64,000 nt of DNA. It comes from Apostichopus japonicus (taxonomy: Eukaryota > Echinodermata > Holothuroidea > Aspidochirotida > Stichopodidae). Position 1 is the first letter of the stretch, and every line of letters begins with the position of its first letter. The translations under genes and the position numbers were made by a program. The stretch spans positions 7,227,001-7,291,000 of the forward strand of contig NC_092575.1 of NCBI RefSeq assembly GCF_037975245.1, written 5' to 3'. Below the pieces are notes generated by a model. The model did not search any database and was not told the DNA's origin. It saw only the letters and a list, made by a program, of their open reading frames with translations. Below, one piece after another: positions 50,967 through 61,100 of this stretch.

Positions 50967-53251
50967 AAGAGTTAGTCAAGGATGGCTCACTATTGAGCAG
51001 GGTGATAGGCGACTGTCCAGAAGCATCTGTAGAGATAGGACATAGGGTGATTAGGTGCTTGCTTGACACAGGGGCTCAAGTGTCTACTATCACTGAATCT
51101 TGTTTTAGAAATAACTTTGCACATGAACCGTTGATAGATATCTCATCAATTATTACAGTTTCAGGGGCTCAAGGAAAAGAGATTCCTTATGTTGGTTGTG
51201 TTGAACTTCCGATATGTGTTATGGGGTTAGAGTTCAGGGGAGCTTTTCTAGTAGTTCGGGATCCAGTGGGAACTCCCATGGAAGGTCGTAAGCAACAGGT
51301 TCCAGGTGTCCTTGGTTCTAATACGTTCAGTAGTTTGAGAGGTATGCTTAGAGACCAATTGGGGTCAGGTTATATGTCAAAGTTGGCTTCTGATAGTCAG
51401 AAACTGACGTGGGCACATGTATTAGGGATGTATGAAGAAACTCGTGTTTGTGATGCTAACCATAAAATAGGCAAAGTCAGGATTAGTGGTGAGAAGGTTA
51501 TTCTTGTCCCAGCAAGGACTGTGTGTAAAGTAGACTGTACTGTTAAGCCGGCAGAGGGTTCTCACACATATGAAGCACTGGTGGAACATACGGAAGCACA
51601 TGTTTTACCTAATGGACTCAGGCTGATTGATGGGTTTGTCAATGTTACTAATTCAGGTATAATAACTGTTCAGCTTTGTAATTTCGGTTTACAAGATAGT
51701 TATTTACAGCCCCGCACCCCAATTGCAGATCTACTCACAGGTCATGTTGAAGTGATGGCTGGATTAGAGGAGGACAGCAGGTTGATGGTAACATTAGAGG
51801 AGGCTTGTGTGAGTATTACTAAAGATATTGAAGTTGGCAGTGAACTTGATGCGGAAGAGCATGAAGCAGTAGGTAAGTTGTTGGAGAAGTATAGTAATGT
51901 TGTCAGTAAAGGGGATAATGACATTGGTCATTGTTCAGTAGTCACTCACAGAATACCACTCACAGATGATACACCAATAAAGGTGCCTCACCGACGCTTA
52001 CCACCGCAACAATGGAAAGAGGTAAGGGATCACATTAACACCCTTTTATCCCAAGGTATTATTAGAGAGTCCTCCAGTCCTAATGCTTCTCCGGTAGTGG
52101 TGGTAAGAAAAAAAGATGGTGGTATGAGATTGTGCGTTGATTATCGGGCACTCAATAATAAAACAAGGAAAGATGCATATCCACTTCCTAGAATCGAAGA
52201 GGCACTAGATGCAATAGGAGGGGCCAAGTACTTTTGTACCCTTGACTTGGCCCATGGGTACCATCAAGTGCAAATGCATGAGAGCGATGTGGAGAAGACG
52301 GCATTTCGATCTGGAACTGGAGGGTTGTACGAATACCTACGCATGCCTTTTGGGCTATGCAATGCCCCAGCCACCTTTATGCGCCTCATGGACCATGTCT
52401 TTGGAGATGAAAATTTTCAATCTCTATTGATTTACCTTGACGACATACTGATTTTTGGAACAACTTTTCAAGAAACTCTGGACAGGTTGGAGATGGTGTT
52501 ACAGCGGCTACAGAAGTTCAACCTGAAGGTGAAGCCATCCAAGTGTCAGCTGTTTATGAAAAAGGTGAAATATCTTGGTCATGAAGTCTCCTCTGATGGC
52601 ATTCATCCAAACCCAGACAAGGTGAGTGCAGTGCAAGAGTGGCCAATTCCAAAGACTGAAAAGGAACTACGAGGCTTCCTTGGGTTAGCCGGTTACTATC
52701 GTAGATTTATTCAGGGGTTTGCCCTCATCGCGGCCCCATTACATGCCATGCTCGGAGAAAGTGGACCAGGTCAGAAAGGAAAGAAGAATGCCCGTCCTAC
52801 AAGTGTATCTTTTAATTGGGGCAAAGAGCAGACAGAAGCATTTCTCAATCTGAAGGAAAAGCTGACTACGGCTCCCGTGCTTGGGTACCCAGACTTCAGT
52901 GTGCCTTTCATATTAGAGACAGATGCCAGCCTGAAAGGGTTAGGAGCTGTTCTTTCCCAGGTGCAGGATGATTCAAAGATAGTTATTGCTTATGCCAGCC
53001 GGTCATTGAAGCGCCACGAAAAGAATATGCAAAACTACAGCAGCCTAAAGTTGGAGTTGCTAGCACTAAAGTGGGCCATTACTGAAAAGTTTAGGGACCT
53101 TCTTATTGGAGCTGAATTCGAAGTGTTTACCGATAACAATCCGCTGAGCTACTTGCACACGTCCGTGAAACTAGGAGCCACTGAAACCCGCTGGATGGCA
53201 GACTTAGCCCCATTTCTGCCTGAGTTTTCAAGTGTAAAAAGTGTGTTTTAG
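50927..53251 (+). CDS. Pol (PR-RT-partial RNase H), no integrase
   Basis: The frame is open from the slippery site; its first internal ATG is at 50957, so expression by -1 frameshift from gag is more likely than independent initiation. Numbering from the GTG at 50933, the aspartic protease motif is DTGA at 45-48, and the reverse transcriptase spans about 345-560 with YLDD at 501-504. RNase H has D664, E708 and D734. The protein stops at residue 772, shortly after the third catalytic residue, so the conserved terminal ADALS-type segment with the fourth carboxylate is absent. All of integrase is absent too. A normal Ty3 pol would be several hundred residues longer. Confidence 0.9.
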   Translation, partial: KLVTPALESHMAGEELVKDGSLLSRVIGDCPEASVEIGHRVIRCLLDTGAQVSTITESCFRNNFAHEPLIDISSIITVSGAQGKEIPYVGCVELPICVMGLEFRGAFLVVRDPVGTPMEGRKQQVPGVLGSNTFSSLRGMLRDQLGSGYMSKLASDSQKLTWAHVLGMYEETRVCDANHKIGKVRISGEKVILVPARTVCKVDCTVKPAEGSHTYEALVEHTEAHVLPNGLRLIDGFVNVTNSGIITVQLCNFGLQDSYLQPRTPIADLLTGHVEVMAGLEEDSRLMVTLEEACVSITKDIEVGSELDAEEHEAVGKLLEKYSNVVSKGDNDIGHCSVVTHRIPLTDDTPIKVPHRRLPPQQWKEVRDHINTLLSQGIIRESSSPNASPVVVVRKKDGGMRLCVDYRALNNKTRKDAYPLPRIEEALDAIGGAKYFCTLDLAHGYHQVQMHESDVEKTAFRSGTGGLYEYLRMPFGLCNAPATFMRLMDHVFGDENFQSLLIYLDDILIFGTTFQETLDRLEMVLQRLQKFNLKVKPSKCQLFMKKVKYLGHEVSSDGIHPNPDKVSAVQEWPIPKTEKELRGFLGLAGYYRRFIQGFALIAAPLHAMLGESGPGQKGKKNARPTSVSFNWGKEQTEAFLNLKEKLTTAPVLGYPDFSVPFILETDASLKGLGAVLSQVQDDSKIVIAYASRSLKRHEKNMQNYSSLKLELLALKWAITEKFRDLLIGAEFEVFTDNNPLSYLHTSVKLGATETRWMADLAPFLPEFSSVKSVF

Positions 53252-53487
53252 GGTTTTGTACTTGTGCTCATGTGTGCTCATGAATCTTTTCTTTGTATTA
53301 TTTGTTTTTGTTTCAGACATTGTTTTTAAGTGATCATATTGATTCACATTTGTTGCCGAATTGATGCCGATCAATTTTGCATGAATTACATGTTGTTTTG
53401 TTTTTTCGTTTTGTAGGCAGTGACTTGCCCTTCAGAGCTTGACCATTCTCCTTTACAAGGTATAACGTGTCGAGACGCCACTCATAA

Positions 53488-53499
53488 AGCAGGGGAGTG
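53488..53499 (+). other. Polypurine tract
   Basis: AAGCAGGGGAGTG lies immediately 5' of the right LTR start TGTGACAT, where the plus-strand primer is expected. Confidence 0.8.
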
Positions 53500-54784
53500 T
53501 GTGACATAGGTACTTGAGGTACCTGCATATAGCATATTTCTTAACCACCTCTTTTCTATTTGCAATTTATGAAGTGAGCCCTCTTTTTAGCCTTATGACT
53601 ATCTCATCGTAACTAAACAAAAGAAACTAAAATCAACATATGAAATCCATTCAATCCTCAAGATTCATGGCTTTTGCCAATGGTTACTGGCAGTAGTATT
53701 GTTTTATAGCAAATAAAGAGTATACCAGTGCTGTGATGACTTTGTAAAGAGAGAATTGGTTGTGCTTTGGAGAGGGGTAAGTTACTGTTATTTTATTGTT
53801 CTTGACTAACAAGTCACATTGTACATATACCATTGTTTTCATATAGTTAGGTCTAAGCATGAGGGGAATGCTTTGTATGCATTAACCTCCGGTAATTGGT
53901 ATGTGCGTTGAGAACCATGTCAGGGTATCTTTGGGCATTGAGTATGTAATTTCATTGTTTGTTCATGTATCTAGACTCTTTTTAGATTGAAGCATGGTTG
54001 TTTATTATTCATGGTGTTATTGGTTTTCCTATGGGTGCTGTATATACAGGCATAGAGTGATATACTTTGGGGTCAGACTTATCTCAAGTGCTTCATTTAG
54101 TTTATCCATTTATGGCCTGATGGCATGGTGAACATTAGGGTTTTTGATTGCGAAATGGTCCTTTAGGTAGCATGCTTTATTCCTTATTTAGGATCCTAAA
54201 GAATTGTTTGAAGTCGTACTGTATTTAATGTTCAGATGCTATGAGAATTGACGTCACAGAGTTGTTGATTATTTAAAGGGACACCCCAGTTTTCAACATT
54301 ACTTAATAGATGAAAATGTAAGCAGCATAGAGTCAGGAAACACCATGTTTATTAATCGTTCAGTATTTAAAGGGGTATTACCACCATTTGTGGAATCTTT
54401 TAAAGGGAACGTATTAAAAATCATGCATATTGGAAGTAAGGAGGGAAGCCTCATTTGCGGATACCCGTTCACATGTTTTCCTACGTACAACTGCCTTTAT
54501 ACCATCAGCTGTTTAATAAAGTCAGACTGTATGTAATCATCACTGCCAGGATCTTTATAAGATTTGCTGTACTTATATGTGTTGATTCATAGCATTGTAA
54601 ATAGGAGTCATTTTGTTAAAAGCTCTGTTTTATCTTGTTAAGTGAGCTTGTTTTTATGTATTGTTCTTTCTTTCTATTTGTTTAAAGGTTTCAGTTCGGT
54701 TAACACCAGGATAGTATTAAATGATAGAGACGAAGAAGAAAACTTGTTGTGTTATCATTTACCCCACCCCCCTGCTTGGTCACA
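53500..54784 (+). repeat. 3' LTR of the integrase-less element
   Basis: 1285 bp, TGTGAC...GTCACA. It differs from the left LTR by C to G, T to G and C to T substitutions, the loss of about 5 bp (near 53846) and a 4-bp gain in a TTTC run (near 54670). It is followed by the TSD copy TTTG. Confidence 0.92.
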
Positions 54785-55012
54785 TTTGGATGGATCAGAT
54801 TTTCACCTTGTGGATTGCTGTGTTGATGAGGAAGACCAAATTTATATTGGTGGAAATATCTATAGTGAAGATGATAAATCAGATAACAAGTGTGCAGCAC
54901 ACCTTTCGTTTTGAAGGACACAGGACTTTTATACAGTTGTTTACAGTTTCATTTTATATACCATTTCTGTCAAAACTTTGAACGGCTAGGGGCTACAATG
55001 AAAAGGTTTTTC

Positions 55013-55379
55013 GGTGACATCTCTATGTTCCGACGTCTCTGTTCCGACGTCTCTATGTTCCGACAAAAGAAAAAAATCGGAGCAATTTTTTTTGATCCAA
55101 AATTTGTTTGTACCAAGAAAAGTAGTTTTGTGACCGCAATATTTTTGTGACCAAATTTTTTTTGCGAAAAAATAAAAGTAATACAAAAATGTGACCCAAA
55201 GTTTGTTATGACCCAAACAGTTTGGTTAAAAAATGTGGTCACAAAAATATTAGGGTCTGAAAACTTTTTTTCTTGGTACAAACGATTTTTGGATAAAGAA
55301 AAGTTGTCCTGAATTATTTCTTTTTGTCGGAACCTAGAGACGTCGGAACCTAGAGACGTCGGAACATAGAGATGTAACC
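55013..55379. mobile_element. Hairpin MITE with repeat-built TIRs, 367 bp
   Basis: The ends GGTGACATCTCTATGTTCCG and (complement of right) GGTTACATCTCTATGTTCCG differ at one base. Each about 55-bp arm carries two or three copies of GTTCCGACGTCTCTA. The exact 8-bp TSD GGTTTTTC is at 55005-55012 and 55380-55387. The interior is AT-rich, with GTGACC and GGTCAC blocks in opposite orientation. It lies 228 bp beyond the retroelement. Confidence 0.9.
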
Positions 55380-55387
55380 GGTTTTTC

Positions 55388-56729
55388 AAGCTATTAACCG
55401 TGATAGAATGAACTCATCCCTTGACACAACAGCTAGCTTGAATTGGTTGTAAAACCAGAAAAAAATCTTGATCAAGAGCTGAATTACCCAAGGGATGCTA
55501 GTTTTAGTTTCCATGAACATCATTTTGAAGTATTCTCAATTAAACTTTTATCAGTAACATTCCAAAGAGAACGTAAAGGTGACAAATGTGTTTTCTTTTT
55601 TCGATTAGGCCAGTTTGTATATTCTTATTAGGTTTCATTGGCTTCCCATATTTATCATATCATTTCTGTTCAGGGAAAGTTTGAAATATCCTTCTTAAAG
55701 GAAGGATGAGTAGATATCAAAGTTACCAGGAACAGTCTGTCAATTGTTTTAATATTACATGCTGCTTCTGTAGTGAGGAGACTTTATAGTGCTCGAGTCA
55801 CCTAATCATCATAATTATATCGCAAAAAAATTGCTTGATATTATACATATTCATACTTATTACCATCATACCACTAAAAAGGTCTAAACAGCCAAAGAAA
55901 CAACAAAAATACATTGTTAATAGTTAACTTTTGTTTATACTTGTTTTTCTTTCTGATCATTTTTTTTTTGCATGAATAAAAGACATATCACATAATTTCA
56001 ACAAAAACTTGTCTTTTATCTTCCAATAATTTCCATATCTTGTTTGCTGTATGGAAACAATCTTCACTTGCATAAAATGTAAAATGTACTTTTCTTGATC
56101 CTTGGCATAAAAATGGAACAAAGATGGCAACCGTTGCTTTTTCCTTGTAAGTCCTTGCAGATGTATCATTCCTTGATGTAAAGATCATTTTCAACCTAAT
56201 TTTTTTTTCTTTTTTTCTACTGATCAATCCTTCCATACTGATATCACCGTTGCGCAAAAATTAGCCGAAAGAATAACCTCCAGTCCAATGTAACATCAAA
56301 GAGTTTGTCAATATATAATAACAATTAAATAAGTCTCTACTTTTGCCCTACTCAGAATGGTTAATATTCCAAAGGGAAAATTGCACTATGAATGTGTTAC
56401 AAAGTCCAAACATGGTTCAATGCTAGCAAGCCACGACAACATGGATTGGGAGTAAATTTGTGGCAATGAGATGGAGACCAGAGGTGTTTCTACCATGGAC
56501 AATAGTGATACAGAGGAGCTTGTCAAATCATTTTGATCTCACTTTAATAATAGACACTTTGAGAGGATGTCTTATAGGGAGGATTTTACTTTTGATATGC
56601 TATAGCCCCTGCCCCCCCCCCCCCCCCAAGAAAAAGCAACATTTCAGTGCTTTTATTGTGTCTATAGTTATTCTAGTTTTCAAGATATTCACCTTTAGAA
56701 TGTTTTAACTCTCTGCAATGCTCCTTTAA
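55388..56729. other. Intergenic stretch between FKBP6 and TRMT2A
   Basis: AT-rich unique sequence with a 16-nt poly-C tract at about 56612-56627. No conserved frame on either strand. Confidence 0.6.
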
Positions 56730-57039
56730 AGGCATTGAAGACTCGCCCCAAACCGCGTGCCGCGCTCTGAAAAAGTTAACTTTCCGTTGCTTGCAAGTGA
56801 ATTTTTCTTCTTGTCGCTACAAAATGCAGACAGTAATGAAACGTGGTACCTTGTTATCTGTTATCTAGACCTGAGATGTAATATTGACTGTACACTAGTG
56901 TCTAATTACCGAAGGTAGCAAGCTGTGTGTGTATTTTCTGGGATCGATTGTGGTGTCTAACACTTCTGTTACACCTCATTCGAAACAAGGTCAGATTACA
57001 GGCATGAGACATTTCTTTGTGCGTGAGTCTTTACACCCT
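56730..57039. mobile_element. TTAA-flanked MITE, copy 2
   Basis: Begins AGGCATTGAAGACTCGCCCC, ends GAGTCTTTACACCCT, and is flanked by TTAA at 56726-56729 and 57040-57043. It matches copy 1 at 27517-27871 along its length except for an internal deletion. Confidence 0.85.
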
Positions 57040-57684
57040 TTAATGCTAAGCTGACGTGGATGTCCATTCCTCACTGCAGGCCTAAATGTTAATGTTAATC
57101 TATTGTTTTATCACAACACATTCCTTTGAGTTCATATATACGACAGCACACCATTGGATGACACCAGGTGCCGTTCGTTCTTGACAAATGTGTAAATGCA
57201 GTGTAAAGATGTCTTTTGAAGCCATAAAACTCTTCTATGTGTTCTTATTGAGTTTTGTGTTACATCTGAGGAACTGACGCCCAGTCTGTTAGACTTTGTA
57301 GTCCAGTCACTGTAATTGTTGAACCCTCAGATATTAAACTTGGTCTTGAAATAAGAACCTGGACTGATAGCAGTGTTGTTTACATTCAAAATTAATGTTA
57401 TGAAAATCGTCATCTGAAGGGAGTACTCCTCAACGTCTGGAAATAATAACAAGGGTCCTCTGGGTAGGTACTTTTGAGAAAGGCTTGAGGCCTTAAAGCC
57501 TTACCGGTGACCTTTAACCACACAACATTTACACAAAGAAACCCACTGGTACGGAACTAGACGCCCTCATTCCAAGAACTCTTCCTTTTGCTGGTCCAGC
57601 ACAACTTTATTTTCGATGGCGCACTGACAGGGGTTTACCAAATTGTACCAGGGTTTGGTCTACCAAATAATGTCGGATTTGGGA

Positions 57685-58162
57685 TCACTCTGCATCTACT
57701 TCATCTTTCATCTCTGCCTCCTTCACGTCATCTACAGTTCCCTCTGTCACCTCAGGAGTCACAGACTTGTCGTCTTGTTGGTTCTGGGATTCTGCTGCTG
57801 CAGTTTGTCCCTCACTAAGTGGAGCAGGCGTTTTATTTCCTGCAGTCTGTTCTGTAGGAACAGTATCTTCACCTGTGATGGGTCTTTCATTACCGACGGG
57901 TTCTTCACTTTGGTCCATGGACCCTTCACTGGTGGCGGCTGGTACCTCCCTGCTGTCACTTATAGGAACCTTCCCGCTGTCACTGATTGAATCCTCCCTG
58001 CTGTCACTGATAGAGTCCTCCCTGCTGTCACTGATAGAATCCTCCCGCTGAAACAGTAAGATTAACTCACAGTGCTTGGAGTGTGGGAAAAGATCAACGG
58101 GTACAGCCTTGGTTAGTCTAAAGGGAGTTCCTCTGTATCGTATGGACACTGGTCGACATAGG
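57685..58162 (-). CDS. TRMT2A: TRMT2A terminal exon with acidic repeat tail
   Basis: Acceptor TTTTCTGCAG on the minus strand; 478 bp including the stop TGA. It first encodes the conserved end of the catalytic domain (LCRPVSIRYRGTPFRLTK, then VDLFPHSKHCELILLF). About 113 residues follow that are rich in Glu, Asp, Ser, Thr and Gln, opening with tandem EDSISDSR units (24-bp DNA repeats at about 57950-58045). The tail looks disordered. Confidence 0.92.
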
Positions 58163-61100
58163 CTGCAGAAAATAGAAAAAGAGAATTTTTCGGTCGTGTA
58201 TTTCTGCCATTAAATCACAATGATATACACAGTGATGAGCCTGTGGTAAAAAAAAGTCACAGAACTTTTGCGGTACTGTACAGGTTGCATATGCTACAGT
58301 GTGTTAGGATAATAATTTTGGTCCTGAGGTAGAAAAGAAATCACAGGTATTCCGCGAATTCGCGGAAAACGCTCATGCCTGTACACATTTCTGAATGCAT
58401 AATTACAGCAATGAGGCAGTGGGACCAGAAGTAAGATAACATTATAATGTTTAAATGAAAACAACAAATAACAGAATTAAAATGAGCAGCATAACTGTAT
58501 TAAGACCTTCAATGTACATTTTGTTAAGTCTTGAAATGAAAAGATGACAGTTAGTTGGGTATCTACTAGTGCTTGTTAAGTAGGACGAGTGAACTAAGAG
58601 CTGCAAATTCGTTTCGACTGTAGAGAACTCTTGCGAGTAATAATGAAAGACTGCCATCATGGATGTTTATAATCACCGGTTCATTATTATTAACATTGCT
58701 GAAGATAAACTAAACTTATGTATTTAATGGTTGAAGGCTACATTTCCAATCCTCCAAACACTGGAATCGAATTGTTATTCATCGGGTTTCCAAGGCAGAC
58801 ACTCCTACACTTGGCTTAAGGGGGAATCCTGTTTAACTGTGAACACTGCATGGCTGGGACATACAGTAACTACACAGATTTACAGCTCAACGTATTAAAA
58901 TGCAGCTCCAGGATGCTATCTTGAGAATGAGAAATACAGCTTGAGAAGCTTACTCAATGAAGTTATTCCACGCTGTGTACGGATTACATGACATATAGAC
59001 CAATCTCTTCATTCCTTCACATCTCCTCAGAGTCTGAATTACTCTCCGATCTGAAATAATAATGATAATAAATACAGCATGGTGATGTACTAAGAACACA
59101 AGGATTAAAGACCAACTATGGAGACTTTTCGATGAACATAAAATCCCAACATTTTGCATACATTTATGGAATCCTTATCTCACTCCAATTACATTGCTGT
59201 AATTAACTTTACCAATTTCGGACGTTATATATGTGAAAAATGGGAAGAAAAGTCAGCTTTTTAGGAAACCTATTTCAGACATTCCTGAAACATTTCTAAG
59301 ACATCAGGTGACCCTGTGACGTCACTGTTTGTATACCTCACTCACAACAATACTTTTAGGGTGTAAAGTTGTATACTTGAGCTGCCAAAAACATCAACGA
59401 TATTACTCCTTTTTCCCCGAAATGCCACAATTCTGTGTTGTTGGAGGTTGCAGTTATACCTCACCAAACAAAAGCATCAACTTTTGTAGCTTTCCGAGTT
59501 GAAGAACCAACGTAAAACGCCGCAGACTTTGGATCAATTTTGTGAGATCCACGCGGATTATCTTTAAGAATTGATACCCCCTGGCCCACTCACCCATTAC
59601 CATATATCACCAACAGCCATGTAGCTGTTATCTTTAAGAATTGATACCCCCTGGCCCACTCACCCATTACCATATATCACCAACAGCCATGTAGCTGTTA
59701 TCTTTAAGAATTGATACCCCCTGGCCCACTCACCCATTACCATATATCACCACCAGCCATGTAGCCTTTATTTTTAAGAATTGATACCTCCTGGCCCACT
59801 CACCCATTACCATATATCACCACCAGCCATGTAGCCTTTATCTTTAAGAATTGATACCCCTGGCCCACTCACCCATTACCATATATCACCAACAGCCATG
59901 TAGCTGTTATCTTTAAGAATTGATACCCCCTAGCCCACTCACCCATTACAATATATCACCACCAGCCATATAGCTGTTATCTTTAAGAATTGATACCCCC
60001 TGGCCCACTCACCCATTACCATATATCACCACCAGCCATGTAGCCTTCATCTTTAAGAATTGATACCCCCTGTCCCACTCACCCATTACCATATATCACC
60101 ATCAGCCATGTAGCCTTTATTTTTAAGAATTGATACCTCCTGGCCCACTCACCCATTACCATATATCACCACCAGCCATGTAGCTTTTATCTTTAAGAAT
60201 TGACACCCCCTGGCCCACTCACCCATTACCATATATCACCACCAGCCATGTAGCCTTTATCTTTAAGAATTGACACCCCCTGGCCCACTCACCCATTACC
60301 ATATATCACCACCAGCCATGTAGCCTTTATCTTTAAGAATTGATACCCCCTGGCCCACTCACCCATTACAATATATCACCACCAGCCATGTAGCCTTTAT
60401 CTTTAAGAATTGATACCCCCTGGCCCACTCACCCATTACCATATATCACCACCAGCCATGTAGCCTTTATCTTTAAGAATTGATACCCCCTGGCCCACTC
60501 ACCCATTACCATATAACACCACCAGCCATGTAGCCTTTATCTTTAAGAATTGATACCTCCTGGCCCACTCACCCATTACAATATATCACCACCAGACATG
60601 TAGCCGTTATCTTTAAGAATTGATACCCCCTGGCCCACTCACCCATTACCATATGGCCCACTATATATCACCACCAGCCATGTAGCCTTTATCTTTAAGA
60701 ATTGATACCCCCTGGCCCACTCACCCATTACCATATATCACCACCAGCCATGTAGCCTTTATCTTTAAGAATTGATACCCCCTGGCCCACTCACCCATTA
60801 CCATATATCACCACCAGCCATGTAGCCTTTATCTTTTAGAATTGATACCCCCTGGCCCACTCACCCATTACCATATATCACCACCAGCCATGTAGCCTTT
60901 ATCTTTAAGAATTGATACCCCCTGGCCCACTCACCCATTACAATATATCACCACCAGACATGTAGCCGTTATCTTTAAGAATTGATACCCCCTGGCCCAC
61001 TCACCCATTACCATATGGCCCACTATATATCACCACCAGCCATGTAGCCTTTATCTTTTAGAATTGATACCCCCTGGCCCACTCACCCATTACCATATAT

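Larger units (their letters stand above)
47458..54784 (+). mobile_element. Ty3/gypsy LTR element lacking integrase
   Basis: LTRs begin TGTGAC; the right one ends GTCACA. A 4-bp TSD, TTTG, lies at 47454-47457 and 54785-54788. By eye the two 1.28-kb LTRs differ by three substitutions and two short indels, so insertion was recent. The interior is a 1.2-kb non-coding leader, gag, a -1 frameshift site, and PR-RT with a truncated RNase H. Then 248 bp and the polypurine tract (AAAGCAGGGGAG) follow directly. Integrase and the RNase H end are missing and the left LTR edge lacks its final bases, so I infer a deletion derivative moved by a helper. It starts 384 bp after the FKBP6 stop codon, in sense orientation. 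Confidence 0.92.

Noticed and set aside
54642-54914. 90-codon frame spanning the 3' LTR and its flank
   Set aside because: It crosses the LTR end and TSD, so it is a chance join of element and host sequence. The same LTR part at 48650 does not continue in the same way.
47321-54981. Interpretation of the 1.28-kb repeats as a segmental duplication rather than LTRs
   Set aside because: TGTGAC...GTCACA ends, a TTTG TSD, a polypurine tract at the right position and gag-pol between them fit LTRs better.
15634-58419. A 17-bp match (TACAGCAATGAGGCAGT) near 15634 and 58403
   Set aside because: Similarity does not extend beyond it, and a 17-mer match by chance in 64 kb is not negligible.
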